DNA of 64,000 nucleotides from Nitriliruptoraceae bacterium (GCA_020832455.1 JAFIEQ010000002.1:1-64000); one strand, 5' to 3'; numbered from the stretch's first letter, positions 9,138 to 18,226 are shown. Notes: generated from the sequence alone by a model not told the origin. Program-made: numbers and translations.

Positions 9138-9221
9138 TGCGCGAGGGGGGACTTGAACCCCCATGTCCGTTAGGACACACGGCCCTCAACCGTGCGCGTC
9201 TGCCAATTCCGCCACTCGCGC
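9138..9221 (-). tRNA. tRNA-Leu, anticodon GAG
   Basis: An 84-nt class II tRNA. The acceptor stem GCGCGAG pairs with its complement at the 3' end. The anticodon stem CACGG/CCGTG encloses TTGAGGG, giving anticodon GAG for CUC/CUU leucine codons. The long variable arm expected of tRNA-Leu is present, and the T-arm contains GGTTCAAGTCC. CCA is not encoded. It sits alone between the PoxB-like gene and a binding-protein gene, with a hairpin downstream. Confidence 0.95.
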
Positions 9222-9321
9222 GTGGAACGCGGGTCGGTGCCCGCGAGGCGCGCAGCCTAGCCAGCGTCCGAGGTGCACGCCAACGCGGGCATCGTGCGGT
9301 GGCACCCGTCCGCGAACCGCG

Positions 9322-11181
9322 TCAGTCCTCGGGGTCGTCGAGCCAGACGACGCTCAGGTCGATGCGCCCGAGCGGGCTGTAGACCAGGTCCCGCACCTCG
9401 CCGGTGACGACCGTCTGGTGGCGGTACCAGAGCAGGGGCAGGACCGGCAGGTCCGCGAGGATCCGCTCCTCGACGGCACCGAAGGCGCGGTGGCGTGCCG
9501 GGGAGCGTGGCATCGCGCGGGCGGCGTCGAGCGCCTCGTCCACCTCCCCGACCTCGTAGCGGGTCAGGTTGTCGAGCCCGACCGACTCGGAGTGGAACAG
9601 CGGACGCAGGAACCCGGACGGATCGAGGTCGTTGGTGTCCCAACCGAAGCGGAACAGCTCGAGCTCGCCGGCGCGAGCGTCGGTGACCAACCGTTGCAGG
9701 TCCTGGGCGACGAAGCTGACCTCGACGTCCAGCGTCTCGCTGATCGTGTCGGCCATCGCCTCCGCGATCGCGGCGTGGGTCGAGCCTCGCGTGTGGGTGA
9801 GCACCAGCTCGTCGATCTCCACCGGGGTGGGCTCCTCGCCCTCACCCTCGTCAGCGTCCACGGCGTCGTCCGACCCGTCGCCGGCCTCGTCGTCCCACGC
9901 GGTCGCGTCGCCCGCTGCCTCGACGTCGTCGGGGGCATCGCCGTCGCCGTCCCCGCCGTCGCCCTGATCGGTCGGGTCCTCGAGGGGGACCCCGCTGCGG
10001 ACCTGCCCGATCAGCTCCCTGGCCTCGGTGGGGTCGAAGCGGCAATCCTCGCACCGACCCGCGGCGGCACCGGGGATGGCGGGCGGCAGCAGGGCGTCGG
10101 CGGCGACCCGCGTCCCGCGCATGACGTCCTCGGCGAGCGCCTCACGGTCGATCGCGAGGGAGACGGCCCGGCGGACGCGCGGGTCGTCGAACGGCGGACT
10201 CGTGGTGTCGAAGCCGTAGAGGTAGATCGTGGTTGTGGTCCCGTCGAGCAACCCGGGGCCGGCGTAGCCGTCACGTGACGGCCCGTAGAGCGCCACCGCT
10301 TCCTCGCGGCGCTCCGGGCCGACGGAGGCGACCTGCAACTGGCCGTCGACCAGATCGGTCCACTGGCGCTCGCCGTCCGCATCGTCGCCGTAGATCGTCA
10401 GCACCACCTCGTCGAGGTAGGGCGCACGGTGGTGGTCGGGCACGGCGGCCAGGCGGATGAACGCCCCGGGCTCGCGGGTCCCGGCGACGGCGAAGGGACC
10501 GTTGCCGATCGGCTGCGTGGCGAAGGCCTCCGGATCGTCCTCCGCGACCGCCGGGATCGGCGAGAGGCTCGGGTCGCTGAGCACGCTGAGGTAGCCGGGG
10601 TTCGGTTCGCTCAGCGTGATCGCCACGGTCCGCTCGTCGAGCACCTCGACCCCGGACAGCCCGTCACCCTGCTCCTGGGCCGCCTCGAACCCCTCGATCG
10701 CGTCGACGAGGTAGCCGAGGAACGACGGCTGCTCCGCGGTGCCGTCCGCGATCGTGTCGAAGGTCCGCTTGACGTCCTCGGCGGTCACCGGGGTGTCGTC
10801 GTGGAACCGCGCCTCGCGCAGCGTGAACACGAAGCGAGTCCCGCCGTCCTCGACCTCCCAGGCCGTGGCCGCACCGGGACGGAGCACCCCACGCGGATCG
10901 ACGCGCACGAGCGGCTCGAACAACGCGTCGACGACCAGCTCCCCGGCGTCGTCGAGGACGAACCGCGGATCGAGCGAGACCGGGTCGCTCGGCAGCCCGA
11001 TACGCAGCGTCCCGCCGGCGCGTGGGCCCTCCTGCGGGTCGGGCGCCGGTGCCGGCGGCTCGACGGAGGGCGGTGTGGGTTCCGGCTCGTCCTCCGGCGT
11101 CGTGCACGCCAACAGCAGCGCCGCCACCCCGAACAGCACGGCCCAGACCGATGTCCGGGACCGGGGGGGCACGCGCCGCAC
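9322..11181 (-). CDS. Extracellular solute-binding lipoprotein, family 5 (oligopeptide/nickel type)
   Basis: Secreted lipoprotein of 619 residues. Residues 1-26 form a signal peptide ending in a lipobox around LLLACTT, followed by a Pro/Glu-rich tether. GGTLRIGLPSDPVSLDP opens the mature SBP_bac_5 domain, which continues to the C-terminus. Within the domain an Asp/Gly-rich block of about 50 residues is inserted before the LTHTRGS segment, which is unusual. No permease genes are adjacent, so it either serves a distant transporter or works with the Opp system at 13637-20491. It starts (GTG) 12 nt after the secG stop, so the two are probably co-transcribed. Confidence 0.85.
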   Translation of the reverse strand: MRRVPPRSRTSVWAVLFGVAALLLACTTPEDEPEPTPPSVEPPAPAPDPQEGPRAGGTLRIGLPSDPVSLDPRFVLDDAGELVVDALFEPLVRVDPRGVLRPGAATAWEVEDGGTRFVFTLREARFHDDTPVTAEDVKRTFDTIADGTAEQPSFLGYLVDAIEGFEAAQEQGDGLSGVEVLDERTVAITLSEPNPGYLSVLSDPSLSPIPAVAEDDPEAFATQPIGNGPFAVAGTREPGAFIRLAAVPDHHRAPYLDEVVLTIYGDDADGERQWTDLVDGQLQVASVGPERREEAVALYGPSRDGYAGPGLLDGTTTTIYLYGFDTTSPPFDDPRVRRAVSLAIDREALAEDVMRGTRVAADALLPPAIPGAAAGRCEDCRFDPTEARELIGQVRSGVPLEDPTDQGDGGDGDGDAPDDVEAAGDATAWDDEAGDGSDDAVDADEGEGEEPTPVEIDELVLTHTRGSTHAAIAEAMADTISETLDVEVSFVAQDLQRLVTDARAGELELFRFGWDTNDLDPSGFLRPLFHSESVGLDNLTRYEVGEVDEALDAARAMPRSPARHRAFGAVEERILADLPVLPLLWYRHQTVVTGEVRDLVYSPLGRIDLSVVWLDDPED

Positions 11182-11192
11182 CGCCCGGTCGG

Positions 11193-11417
11193 TCAGAGCA
11201 GCACGACCAGGGCGCTGTTGGTGACGACCCAGGCGATCCCCGTCAGCACCGTGAACCGGTCGAGGTTGCGCTCGACGACCGCGGAACCCTGCATGCCGCC
11301 CCCGCCGCCGCCGCCGAACATGTCCGACAGCCCGCCGCCCTGCCCGCGGTGCAGCAGCACGAAGCCGATGAGCGCGAGCGACAGCAGCACGTGGACGACG
11401 ACGATCGCGGTGATCAC
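11193..11417 (-). CDS. secG: Preprotein translocase subunit SecG
   Basis: Accessory membrane subunit (74 residues) of the SecYEG channel. Two hydrophobic helices are visible (about 2-20 and 53-72), joined by a loop with GGGLSDMFGGGGGGGMQG, the glycine-rich signature of SecG. I placed the start at GTG 11417 because AAGGGA lies just upstream; a longer reading would add an uncharged-poor leader not seen in the family. In many actinobacteria secG directly follows tpiA; here about 9 kb of Opp and BlaI/M56 genes separate them. A binding-lipoprotein gene follows closely. Confidence 0.92.
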   Translation of the reverse strand: MITAIVVVHVLLSLALIGFVLLHRGQGGGLSDMFGGGGGGGMQGSAVVERNLDRFTVLTGIAWVVTNSALVVLL

Positions 11418-11502
11418 GGACGGTTCCCTTGGACGACAGCCCAGCGGCATCTGAGCGACCGCGAGGCTACCACCACCGCCCTGACGGACGGGGCGCCTGC
11501 GC

Positions 11503-12858
11503 TCACTCGGCGCGCGTGAGCCAGAACATCTGGAAGCCGTCGGCGCCCGGGGTGCCGCTGACCACCGGCGTCGCGCGCCAGCGCTCCGCGGTCACCGAGT
11601 CCACGGCCCGGACGGAGGGTTGCAGTTGCAGGCTGCGGATCCGGTCGGGCACCGGGCACTGTCCGGCGGCGCAGGCGTGGATGGCTGCCCGACGGTTCTC
11701 CTGCAGCTGCTCATCGAGCAGCACGGGACGCGTCACCCCCGGATCGTCGGACCCGAGGTCGGCGCGGCGGTAGACGCTGAACGCACGGGCCTCACCGGCG
11801 GGGACCTCGGCGGCGACGGGCTGGGACAGCGACCACACCACGGCGAGCGCATCACGCTGCTGCTCGGTGCCACTGGCGAGGTAGCCCGGCGCGACGATGG
11901 CACCGATCGCGGCGGTGGCCACGACGCCGATCACGAGGCCGTGCTCCACCGTGCGACGTGTCCGGCTCGGCGCCGGCACGTCCTCGACGAGGATGCGCAC
12001 ACGTTCGATCAGGTCCCCTGCCGGCACCAACGCCGCGCAGGCGTGCGCGTGCCGGCTGGGAGCGGCCTCGAGCACCTTGAGCAACCCGCCGGCGAGCGCC
12101 CCGGGGCGCCGTGTGGCCCGCACCGCGAGCTGATCGGCGGCGAGCTCCCGTTCGCGGTGGAGCTGGCGCACGGCCCAGCCACCGCCCGGGACGAAGAAGG
12201 TGAGGTCACGCAGCAGCCCCAGCAGCCCGGCCACGAGGGTGTCACGCCGCTTGACGTGGGCGAGCTCGTGGGCCAGGACCCCCTCGAGCTCCTGGGCGTC
12301 GAGGAGGGCGAGCAGGTCGGCGCCGATGATCACGACGGGGCGACGGCGACCCACGACGTAGGCGCCGCCGGCGCAGCGGGGCCGCACCGCGAGCCGTGGG
12401 CTCGGGACCTGCAGTCGGCGCGCGACCCGGTCGGCGATGGCCCGTAGCTGCGGCGGCGCGTCGGCCTCGCGCGCCCAGCGGCCCGCGCGCCGGCGGGTCG
12501 AGACGAACGAGACCGTCCGACGGATCACACGGACGCCGGCGATCGCGCCCCAGATGCCGAGCAGGATCGGGACCGCGAAGGGGACGAAGTTGAGGTAGCC
12601 GTCCCCGACCGGGATCAGCACCGCCTCGGCGCTGGCGGACGGAACCATCAGGGTCGGCAGTTCGGGGCGCAGTCCCCCGCTGCCCAGGATCACGACCAGC
12701 GCGGCACCCGGTGCGAGCGCCGTGGCGACCCGCGCCTGTGGGGAGCGCACCCCGGCGCGCAGCAGCAGCCGCACCAGCACGACCGCCCCGGTGGTCGCCA
12801 GAACCGCCCGGACCACGAGGGATTCGAGCGGGACGGAGAGCAGGACGCCGAGGTCCAC
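11503..12858 (-). CDS. M56-family membrane metallopeptidase (BlaR1-like protease core)
   Basis: Membrane zinc protease of 451 residues. Hydrophobic helices lie at about 11-35, 48-62 and 85-108. The catalytic LAHELAHVKRRD (HExxH) is at about 196-200, followed by a further helix and a C-terminal tail of about 100 residues. BlaR1/MecR1 proteins have this protease core plus a penicillin-binding sensor domain; that sensor is absent here, so the signal is unlikely to be direct beta-lactam acylation. It begins 4 nt after the BlaI-type repressor gene, the usual pairing in which protease action inactivates the repressor. Confidence 0.85.
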   Translation of the reverse strand: MDLGVLLSVPLESLVVRAVLATTGAVVLVRLLLRAGVRSPQARVATALAPGAALVVILGSGGLRPELPTLMVPSASAEAVLIPVGDGYLNFVPFAVPILLGIWGAIAGVRVIRRTVSFVSTRRRAGRWAREADAPPQLRAIADRVARRLQVPSPRLAVRPRCAGGAYVVGRRRPVVIIGADLLALLDAQELEGVLAHELAHVKRRDTLVAGLLGLLRDLTFFVPGGGWAVRQLHRERELAADQLAVRATRRPGALAGGLLKVLEAAPSRHAHACAALVPAGDLIERVRILVEDVPAPSRTRRTVEHGLVIGVVATAAIGAIVAPGYLASGTEQQRDALAVVWSLSQPVAAEVPAGEARAFSVYRRADLGSDDPGVTRPVLLDEQLQENRRAAIHACAAGQCPVPDRIRSLQLQPSVRAVDSVTAERWRATPVVSGTPGADGFQMFWLTRAE

Positions 12859-12862
12859 GAGG

Positions 12863-13264
12863 TCAGCGTTCCTCGGTTCGACGACGCTCGACCGCGTCCT
12901 TGAGCTCGCGCAGGGTCAGATCGTCGACCCCGTCGACCACATCGGCGAGGTAGGCGGCTGCCGGCTCCGGGTAGCGCTCCATCAGCCAGGTCATCACGTT
13001 CTCGACCGCGGAACGCGCGTAGCGGTCGCGGCTGACCGCCGGCCGGTAGCGGTGGGCGAGCCCCGAGGTGTCCCGCTCCAGCAGCCCCTTGGAGGCCAAG
13101 CGCGCCATGGTCGTCATCACGGTCGTGTAGGCGATGGTCCGACGGGCCGCCAGCTCGTCGTGCACGTCACGGACGGTGGCATCGGCGAGGCGCCAGGCCA
13201 CGTCCATGACCTCCTGCTCGAGCGGACCGAGCAGGTTCTCCATCGGGTCGTTTCGTCGCACCAC
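12863..13264 (-). CDS. BlaI/MecI/CopY-family transcriptional repressor
   Basis: DNA-binding protein of 133 residues. The winged helix reads LGPLEQEVMDVAWRLADATVRDVHDEL then AYTTVMTTMARLASKGLLERD, the classic BlaI pattern. The C-terminal part (about 85-125) is the dimerisation/protease-target region. The GTG at 13264 has GGAGG 8 nt upstream. It is coupled to the M56 protease gene and is divergent from the Opp operon across a 372-bp gap that carries repeated ATAGTACG motifs. Autoregulation is likely from family knowledge; control of the Opp operon is possible but unproven. Confidence 0.9.
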   Translation of the reverse strand: MVRRNDPMENLLGPLEQEVMDVAWRLADATVRDVHDELAARRTIAYTTVMTTMARLASKGLLERDTSGLAHRYRPAVSRDRYARSAVENVMTWLMERYPEPAAAYLADVVDGVDDLTLRELKDAVERRRTEER

Positions 13265-13636
13265 GGTCCCATCCTCCCCGACGCGCCGGCAGCTGGCGGT
13301 CGCTCACTCGTACTATAGGGACTCCGGGCGCCGAGGGGGCGTTCCCGGTACCGGGAGGGCCCGCGATGCGCGGCCGTAGCGTCCCTCCACCGCATGTCCG
13401 GTCACCTGCTGACCGATGAGCGAGCACCGCGCGCCCGCGGGAATAGCACGTCCTACCGAGATAGTACGTGGCTACGCTCGTTCGGACGGTGGTCGCCGTC
13501 GGCGCAACGTCGATGTGGCCACCGCGGGTTCGATCCGTCGACCACGATCCTCCGGGGTCACCAGGGAAGCGTCGACCGATCGAGTCACCCACCGCGCGTC
13601 CGATGGTCGGGCGCGCACGATGGAGGAGCGCAGCCG
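13265..13636. promoter_or_regulatory. Divergent regulatory gap between blaI-type gene and Opp operon
   Basis: A 372-bp non-coding stretch. On the minus strand CTATAGTACGAG at 13308-13318 holds a good -10 (TATAGT, 13312-13317) for the repressor gene. On the plus strand GATAGTACGTG around 13460-13470 repeats the 8-mer ATAGTACG facing the Opp operon. The inverted arrangement of the same 8-mer at both promoters would suit a shared repressor site. GGAGGAG at 13622-13628 is the ribosome binding site of the downstream lipoprotein gene. I see no open reading frame of note. Confidence 0.4.
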
Positions 13637-15460
13637 ATGCGTATGAGACGCCGAAGCGTCAAGATGACCGCCATCGCCGCCGCTGCAGCACTCGTTCTGA
13701 GTGCATGTGGCAACGGCGATGACGGCGAGACCGACGACACCGTCGACGACGAAGATGTCGAGACGGACGACGACACCGATGACGACGACACCGATGACGA
13801 GCCGTCGGCAGACGGTCCCGCCGACACCACGGTCGTCTACGCGGCCGAGCAGGAGTTCGCGTCCTACAACGCGGGCACGGCCGACCAGAACGCGACGCGG
13901 AACACGCTCGTGCTCAACGGTGTCCTCGAGGGCTTCTGGCGTTTCGCGCCGGACGGGTTCGCGGAGGCGAACACCGACTTCGGGACCTACGAGCTCACCA
14001 GCGAGGACCCGCAGATCGTCACCTACACGATCAACGACGAGGTGACCTGGTCCGACGGCGAGCCGATCGACTGCGCCGACATGCTGTTGACGTGGGCCGC
14101 CAACGCCGGCGTCTACACCACCGGTGAGGAGGACGAGGACGGCAACGAGACCCCGCTGTTCTCCACCGCCGGTACCGCTGGCTACGAGGACTGGGCCAAG
14201 CCGTCGTGTGCGGATGGCGACAAGACCCTCGAGGTCGAGTACGAGAACGTGTACGCGTCCTGGGAGGCCATCAACCCGGTCACCATGCCCGCGCACATCG
14301 TGGCTGAGCAGGGTGGCCTCACGGTCGCCGAGTTCATCGAGGCGATCGAGAACGACGACGCCGACGCACTCGCTGACGCCGCCGCGTTCTACAACAGCGG
14401 CTGGGTCATGAACCCGGGCGAGCTGCTCGACGCGGCGCTCATGCCCTCCTCCGGTCCCTACACCATCACGGACTGGCAGGCTGGCGAGTCGCTGACCCTC
14501 GAGTACAACGAGAACTACTGGGGCGAGGCTCCGGCGACGCGCACCATCGTCTTCCGGTTCCTGGACCAGGACCAGCAGGCGCAGGCGCTCGACAACCGTG
14601 AGGTCGACATCATCGACCCGCAGCCCAACCCGGACCTGCTGAACCAGCTCGATGGCATGCAGGGTGTCGTGGTGGAGACCGGTGAGTCCTTCATCTACGA
14701 GCACCTCGACTTCAACATGTCGTCGGGTAGCCCGTTCGAGGACCGCGACCTGCGTGAAGCCTTCGCGCTGTGCGTCCCGCGTCAGCTGATCATCGACAAC
14801 CTCATCGCGCCGCAGAACCCGGACGCCGAGGTGCTCGATGCCCGTCTGACCTACTCCTTCCAGCCCGACTACGCGGAGCAGGTCGCCGGCACCATCGCCG
14901 GCGACTACGCCGACGTCGACATCGAGCAGTCCGCCGCACTCCTCGCCGAAGCCGGCATGGAGGGCATGGAGGTCGCGATCGGGTACCAGGCACCGAACCC
15001 GCGTCGTACCAACATCGTGGAGCTCATCCGTGACTCCTGTGGCGAGGCCGGCTTCGAGATCGTCGACCAGGGCTCCGACACCTTCTTCGGTGGCGAGCTC
15101 GACGAGACGGACTTCGACGTCGCCCTGTTCGCGTGGGTGGGTTCCGGCTACGTGAGCGGCACCGCCTCCACCTTCACCACGCCGAGCGCCTGCGCGGCTG
15201 GTCAGAAGGGCAACAACAACGGCTGCTACTCCAGCGAGGTCGTGGACGATCTGTACCGCCAGCTGCTCGCTGAGCTCGACCCGGACGCCGCGCGCGACCT
15301 GGTCGCTCAGATCGAGGCCCAGCTGTGGGAGGACCTGCCCACCATCCCGCTGTTCACCTTCCCGTCGGTCATCGCGTTCGCGGATGACATCGACGGTGTC
15401 GTGAACAACCAGACCCAGGGTGGTATCACCTGGAACATGGAGGAGTGGGCACGCCAGTGA
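13637..15460 (+). CDS. Oligopeptide ABC transporter substrate-binding lipoprotein
   Basis: Secreted binding lipoprotein of 607 residues. Its signal peptide MRMRRRSVKMTAIAAAAALV leads to the lipobox LSACGN, with the lipidated Cys at about residue 24. A tether of about 35 residues is nearly all Asp, Glu and Thr. The family-5 binding domain follows, starting at TTVVYAAEQEF and covering the remaining 540 residues. ATG 13637 has GGAGGAG upstream. It is the first gene of a five-gene Opp operon and is followed by a gap with a strong hairpin, consistent with higher expression of the binding protein than of the membrane parts. Peptides are the likely ligand; the specificity is not readable. Confidence 0.88.
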   Translation: MRMRRRSVKMTAIAAAAALVLSACGNGDDGETDDTVDDEDVETDDDTDDDDTDDEPSADGPADTTVVYAAEQEFASYNAGTADQNATRNTLVLNGVLEGFWRFAPDGFAEANTDFGTYELTSEDPQIVTYTINDEVTWSDGEPIDCADMLLTWAANAGVYTTGEEDEDGNETPLFSTAGTAGYEDWAKPSCADGDKTLEVEYENVYASWEAINPVTMPAHIVAEQGGLTVAEFIEAIENDDADALADAAAFYNSGWVMNPGELLDAALMPSSGPYTITDWQAGESLTLEYNENYWGEAPATRTIVFRFLDQDQQAQALDNREVDIIDPQPNPDLLNQLDGMQGVVVETGESFIYEHLDFNMSSGSPFEDRDLREAFALCVPRQLIIDNLIAPQNPDAEVLDARLTYSFQPDYAEQVAGTIAGDYADVDIEQSAALLAEAGMEGMEVAIGYQAPNPRRTNIVELIRDSCGEAGFEIVDQGSDTFFGGELDETDFDVALFAWVGSGYVSGTASTFTTPSACAAGQKGNNNGCYSSEVVDDLYRQLLAELDPDAARDLVAQIEAQLWEDLPTIPLFTFPSVIAFADDIDGVVNNQTQGGITWNMEEWARQ

Positions 15461-15525
15461 GTCCGAGGTCGGGGGGCGCGTTCCGCGTCCCCTGGCCATC
15501 GACTGACTGCACGTGAACGGCCTTC

Positions 15526-15558
15526 GCGGGGCCGGGTGCACGTTCGGCCCGGCCCCGC
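15526..15558 (+). other. Strong intercistronic hairpin after the Opp binding-protein gene
   Basis: A perfect 11-bp stem (GCGGGGCCGGG and its complement) with an 11-nt loop lies 65 bp after the binding-protein stop and about 150 bp before the first permease. It has no T-run. Such hairpins after binding-protein genes often protect the upstream mRNA or partly terminate transcription so that the receptor outnumbers the channel. Confidence 0.55.
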
Positions 15559-15708
15559 TGCCATGTCTGCGCACCGCCGCTCCCGGCGCTGAGGGATCTG
15601 GGAGGATCCGCCAGACAGGGCGTGTGACCACGCCCGCGCGACATCGCACTCCTCGGGACTCCGCCTGGTCCCCGGGGTTATCCTCACGACCGCGATCGGA
15701 GACACGCG

Positions 15709-17220
15709 GTGGCTGTATTCATCCTCAGACGGTTCATCATCTCGACGTTCACCCTGTTGGCGGCGTCGTTCGTCGTCTACTTCGGCGTCTCGATCTCCGG
15801 CGATCCCTTCGAGGACCTGCGCGGGATCCAGGATGAGGGTGATGCCCAGATCCAGATCGCCGCGCGCCGCGAGCTCCTGCAGCTCGACGTGCCCGTCCCG
15901 TTGCGTTGGTTCAACTGGCTCACCGGCATCTTCCGGGGCGACTTCGGCCTCAACATCCGCAACCAGGACGTCTCCGCGCTGCTCTCGAACGCGGCCGCTG
16001 CCACGATGCAGATGGTCATCGTCGCGACCGTCCTCGCGATCGTGCTCGGCGTCACCGTCGGGATCGTCTCCGCGCTCCGTCAGTACAGCGGCTTCGACTA
16101 CAGCCTGACCTTCGCCGCCTTCCTCTTCTACTCGCTGCCCGTCTTCTGGGTCGCCGTCATGCTCAAGCAGTACGCGGCCATCGAGTTCAACAACTGGTTA
16201 CGGGACCCCACGATCTCTCCGACCGTGACGGTGGTGGTCGCGCTACTCGCGGCCGTCGCCTGGCAGGCACTCATCGGTGGGGACCGACAGCGGCGTCTGG
16301 TGGTGTCGATCACGAGCTTCGCCTCGACCGCCGCGGTCCTGGTCTTCTTCAGCACCACCCGCTGGTTCGCCGACCCGGGGTTCGGCACGATCGTGGTCGG
16401 CGTCATGTCGGTGATCTCGGCCGTGGTTGCGACCTACCTCACCGCCGGCTTCCGCCACCGGCCCCCACTGCAGGCGGCCGGAGCGACCGCGGTGGCCGGG
16501 GTCGGCTTCTACCTCGTCGGTGGCCCGATCCTGGCCGAGCCCTCCGCCTGGACCCTGCTGGGCCTGTTCGTGCTCGGCATCGGCGCGGCACTCGGGATCG
16601 GCGCCGGGCTCGGCGGCATCCACCGCCGCCAGGCGATGTCCGCGTCCGCGCTCACCGCGGTCCTGGTCAGCGGCGTCATCTTCATGGACCAGCTGCTGCA
16701 GGCCTACGAGCGCTTCTTCGGCCTGGTGCGCGGTCGGCCGATCTCCACGGTCGGCTCCGCCACCCCCGGCTTCACCGGCAACTTCTGGGAGGTCGGGCTG
16801 GACTCGATCAGCCACCTGATGCTGCCGACCGTCGCCCTGCTGCTGATCTCGTTCGCCGTGTACACCCGCTACACCCGCGCGAGCATGCTCGAGGTGATGA
16901 ACCAGGACTACATCCGGACCGCGCGGGCCAAGGGGCTGACCGAGCGCACCGTGGTCATGCGCCACGGGTTCCGCAACGCCCTGATCCCGGTCACCACCCT
17001 GATGGCCTTCGACTTCGGTGCGGTGATCGGCGGTGCGGTCATCACCGAGCAGGTCTTCGGTTGGCAGGGCATGGGCACGCTGTTCATCCGTGGCCTGAAC
17101 GAGGTCGACCCGAACCCGGTGATGGCCTTCTTCGTGGTCGCCGGCGGATCCATCGTGGTGTTCAACATGATCGCCGACATCGCCTACGCCTACCTCGACC
17201 CGCGGATCCGACTCTCGTGA
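15709..17220 (+). CDS. Oligopeptide ABC transporter permease, OppB-type with long insertion
   Basis: Membrane permease of 503 residues; OppB/DppB proteins are normally 305-340. The N-terminal part (about 1-165) and the C-terminal part (about 335-503, with EAA loop RTARAKGLTERTVVMRHGF and FRNALIPV) are standard. Between them about 170 residues add roughly five extra hydrophobic helices and a basic loop, GIHRRQAMS. The reading frame is continuous and the GC pattern is uniform, so this looks like a true insertion and not a fusion by frameshift. It pairs with the OppC-type permease 28 nt downstream. The start is GTG 15709. Confidence 0.86.
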   Translation: MAVFILRRFIISTFTLLAASFVVYFGVSISGDPFEDLRGIQDEGDAQIQIAARRELLQLDVPVPLRWFNWLTGIFRGDFGLNIRNQDVSALLSNAAAATMQMVIVATVLAIVLGVTVGIVSALRQYSGFDYSLTFAAFLFYSLPVFWVAVMLKQYAAIEFNNWLRDPTISPTVTVVVALLAAVAWQALIGGDRQRRLVVSITSFASTAAVLVFFSTTRWFADPGFGTIVVGVMSVISAVVATYLTAGFRHRPPLQAAGATAVAGVGFYLVGGPILAEPSAWTLLGLFVLGIGAALGIGAGLGGIHRRQAMSASALTAVLVSGVIFMDQLLQAYERFFGLVRGRPISTVGSATPGFTGNFWEVGLDSISHLMLPTVALLLISFAVYTRYTRASMLEVMNQDYIRTARAKGLTERTVVMRHGFRNALIPVTTLMAFDFGAVIGGAVITEQVFGWQGMGTLFIRGLNEVDPNPVMAFFVVAGGSIVVFNMIADIAYAYLDPRIRLS

Positions 17221-17248
17221 TCGCAGCGCCCAGCGGAAGGACGACCCG

Positions 17249-18226
17249 ATGAGCACCAACACCGAGGGCCCCCCGGTCACCCGTGACCACGAACCGACCC
17301 AGGTCGCCGACGACGGCATGGAGGTCATCGCCCGCACGCAGGGCCAGATGGTCCTGCGCCGCTTCCTGCGACACCGCGCGGCGATGTTGGGGCTCGGGAC
17401 GCTGCTGTTCATCGTCGTGCTGGCCTACACCTCGATCGGGTACGGCCCGTTCGGGGGCTGGTGGGACAAGTCGTTCCTGCGCACGGGCACCGTGCTCGAC
17501 GGCGGCCGGCCGACCTTGTTCACCGAGGGCTTCGCGCTCGGTGAGCACCCGTTCGGGCAGGACAACGTCGGCAAGGATTACTTCGCGCTGGTCATGCGGG
17601 GCACGCAGCAGTCGCTGGTCGTGGCCTTCATCATCGGGATCGTGACCACGCTGCTCGGCACGCTCATCGGTGCCGCCGCGGGCTTCTTCCGCGGCCGTAC
17701 CGAGGCCGTGCTGATGCGCATCACCGACGCCATGATCTCCGTGCCCACCCTGATCTTCGCCGCGATCGTCGCGGCGGTGTTCGGTCGCACGGGCATCGTG
17801 TTCCTCGGCATCGCGCTGGGTGTCGTGACCTGGACGGGGCTCGCCCGCCTCGTGCGCGGGGAGTTCATGGCCCTGCGGGAGAAGGAGTTCGTCGAGGCCG
17901 CCCGCGCGATCGGGACGAGCAACTGGCGCATCATCACCAAGCACATCCTGCCCAACACCGTCGGGGTGATCATCGTCACCGCCACGCTCGCCATCGCGGC
18001 AGGCATCCTGCTGGAGACCGCCCTGTCCTTCCTGGGGCTCGGGATCCAGCCGCCGGACGTCTCGCTCGGCAGCCTCATCACCGAGTACCAGACCGCCATG
18101 GTCTCCCGACCCTGGTTGTTCTGGTGGCCCGGCATCTTCATCGTCGCGATCGCGCTGTCGGTGAACTTCATCGGCGACGGCCTGCGCGATGCCTTCGACC
18201 CGCGCCAGAACCGCGTCCGGGACTGA
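17249..18226 (+). CDS. Oligopeptide ABC transporter permease, OppC-type
   Basis: Second channel subunit, 325 residues. A cytoplasmic N-terminus of about 35 residues and a first helix (about 48-66) precede a periplasmic loop with GEHPFGQDNVGKDYF, the conserved OppC region that ends in DxxGRD-like sequence. Five more helices follow, with the EAA loop EAARAIGTSNWRIITKHILP. It ends with the family-typical GDGLRDAFDPRQNR. The ATG at 17249 has AAGGA upstream. It lies between the OppB-type permease and two ATPase genes. Confidence 0.9.
   Translation: MSTNTEGPPVTRDHEPTQVADDGMEVIARTQGQMVLRRFLRHRAAMLGLGTLLFIVVLAYTSIGYGPFGGWWDKSFLRTGTVLDGGRPTLFTEGFALGEHPFGQDNVGKDYFALVMRGTQQSLVVAFIIGIVTTLLGTLIGAAAGFFRGRTEAVLMRITDAMISVPTLIFAAIVAAVFGRTGIVFLGIALGVVTWTGLARLVRGEFMALREKEFVEAARAIGTSNWRIITKHILPNTVGVIIVTATLAIAAGILLETALSFLGLGIQPPDVSLGSLITEYQTAMVSRPWLFWWPGIFIVAIALSVNFIGDGLRDAFDPRQNRVRD

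Noticed and set aside
11503-12858. Full BlaR1 beta-lactam sensor
   Set aside because: The penicillin-binding sensor domain is absent; only the M56 protease core is present.
13515-13545. GGGTTCGATCC taken as a tRNA T-loop
   Set aside because: The arms do not pair and no acceptor or anticodon stem can be drawn around it.
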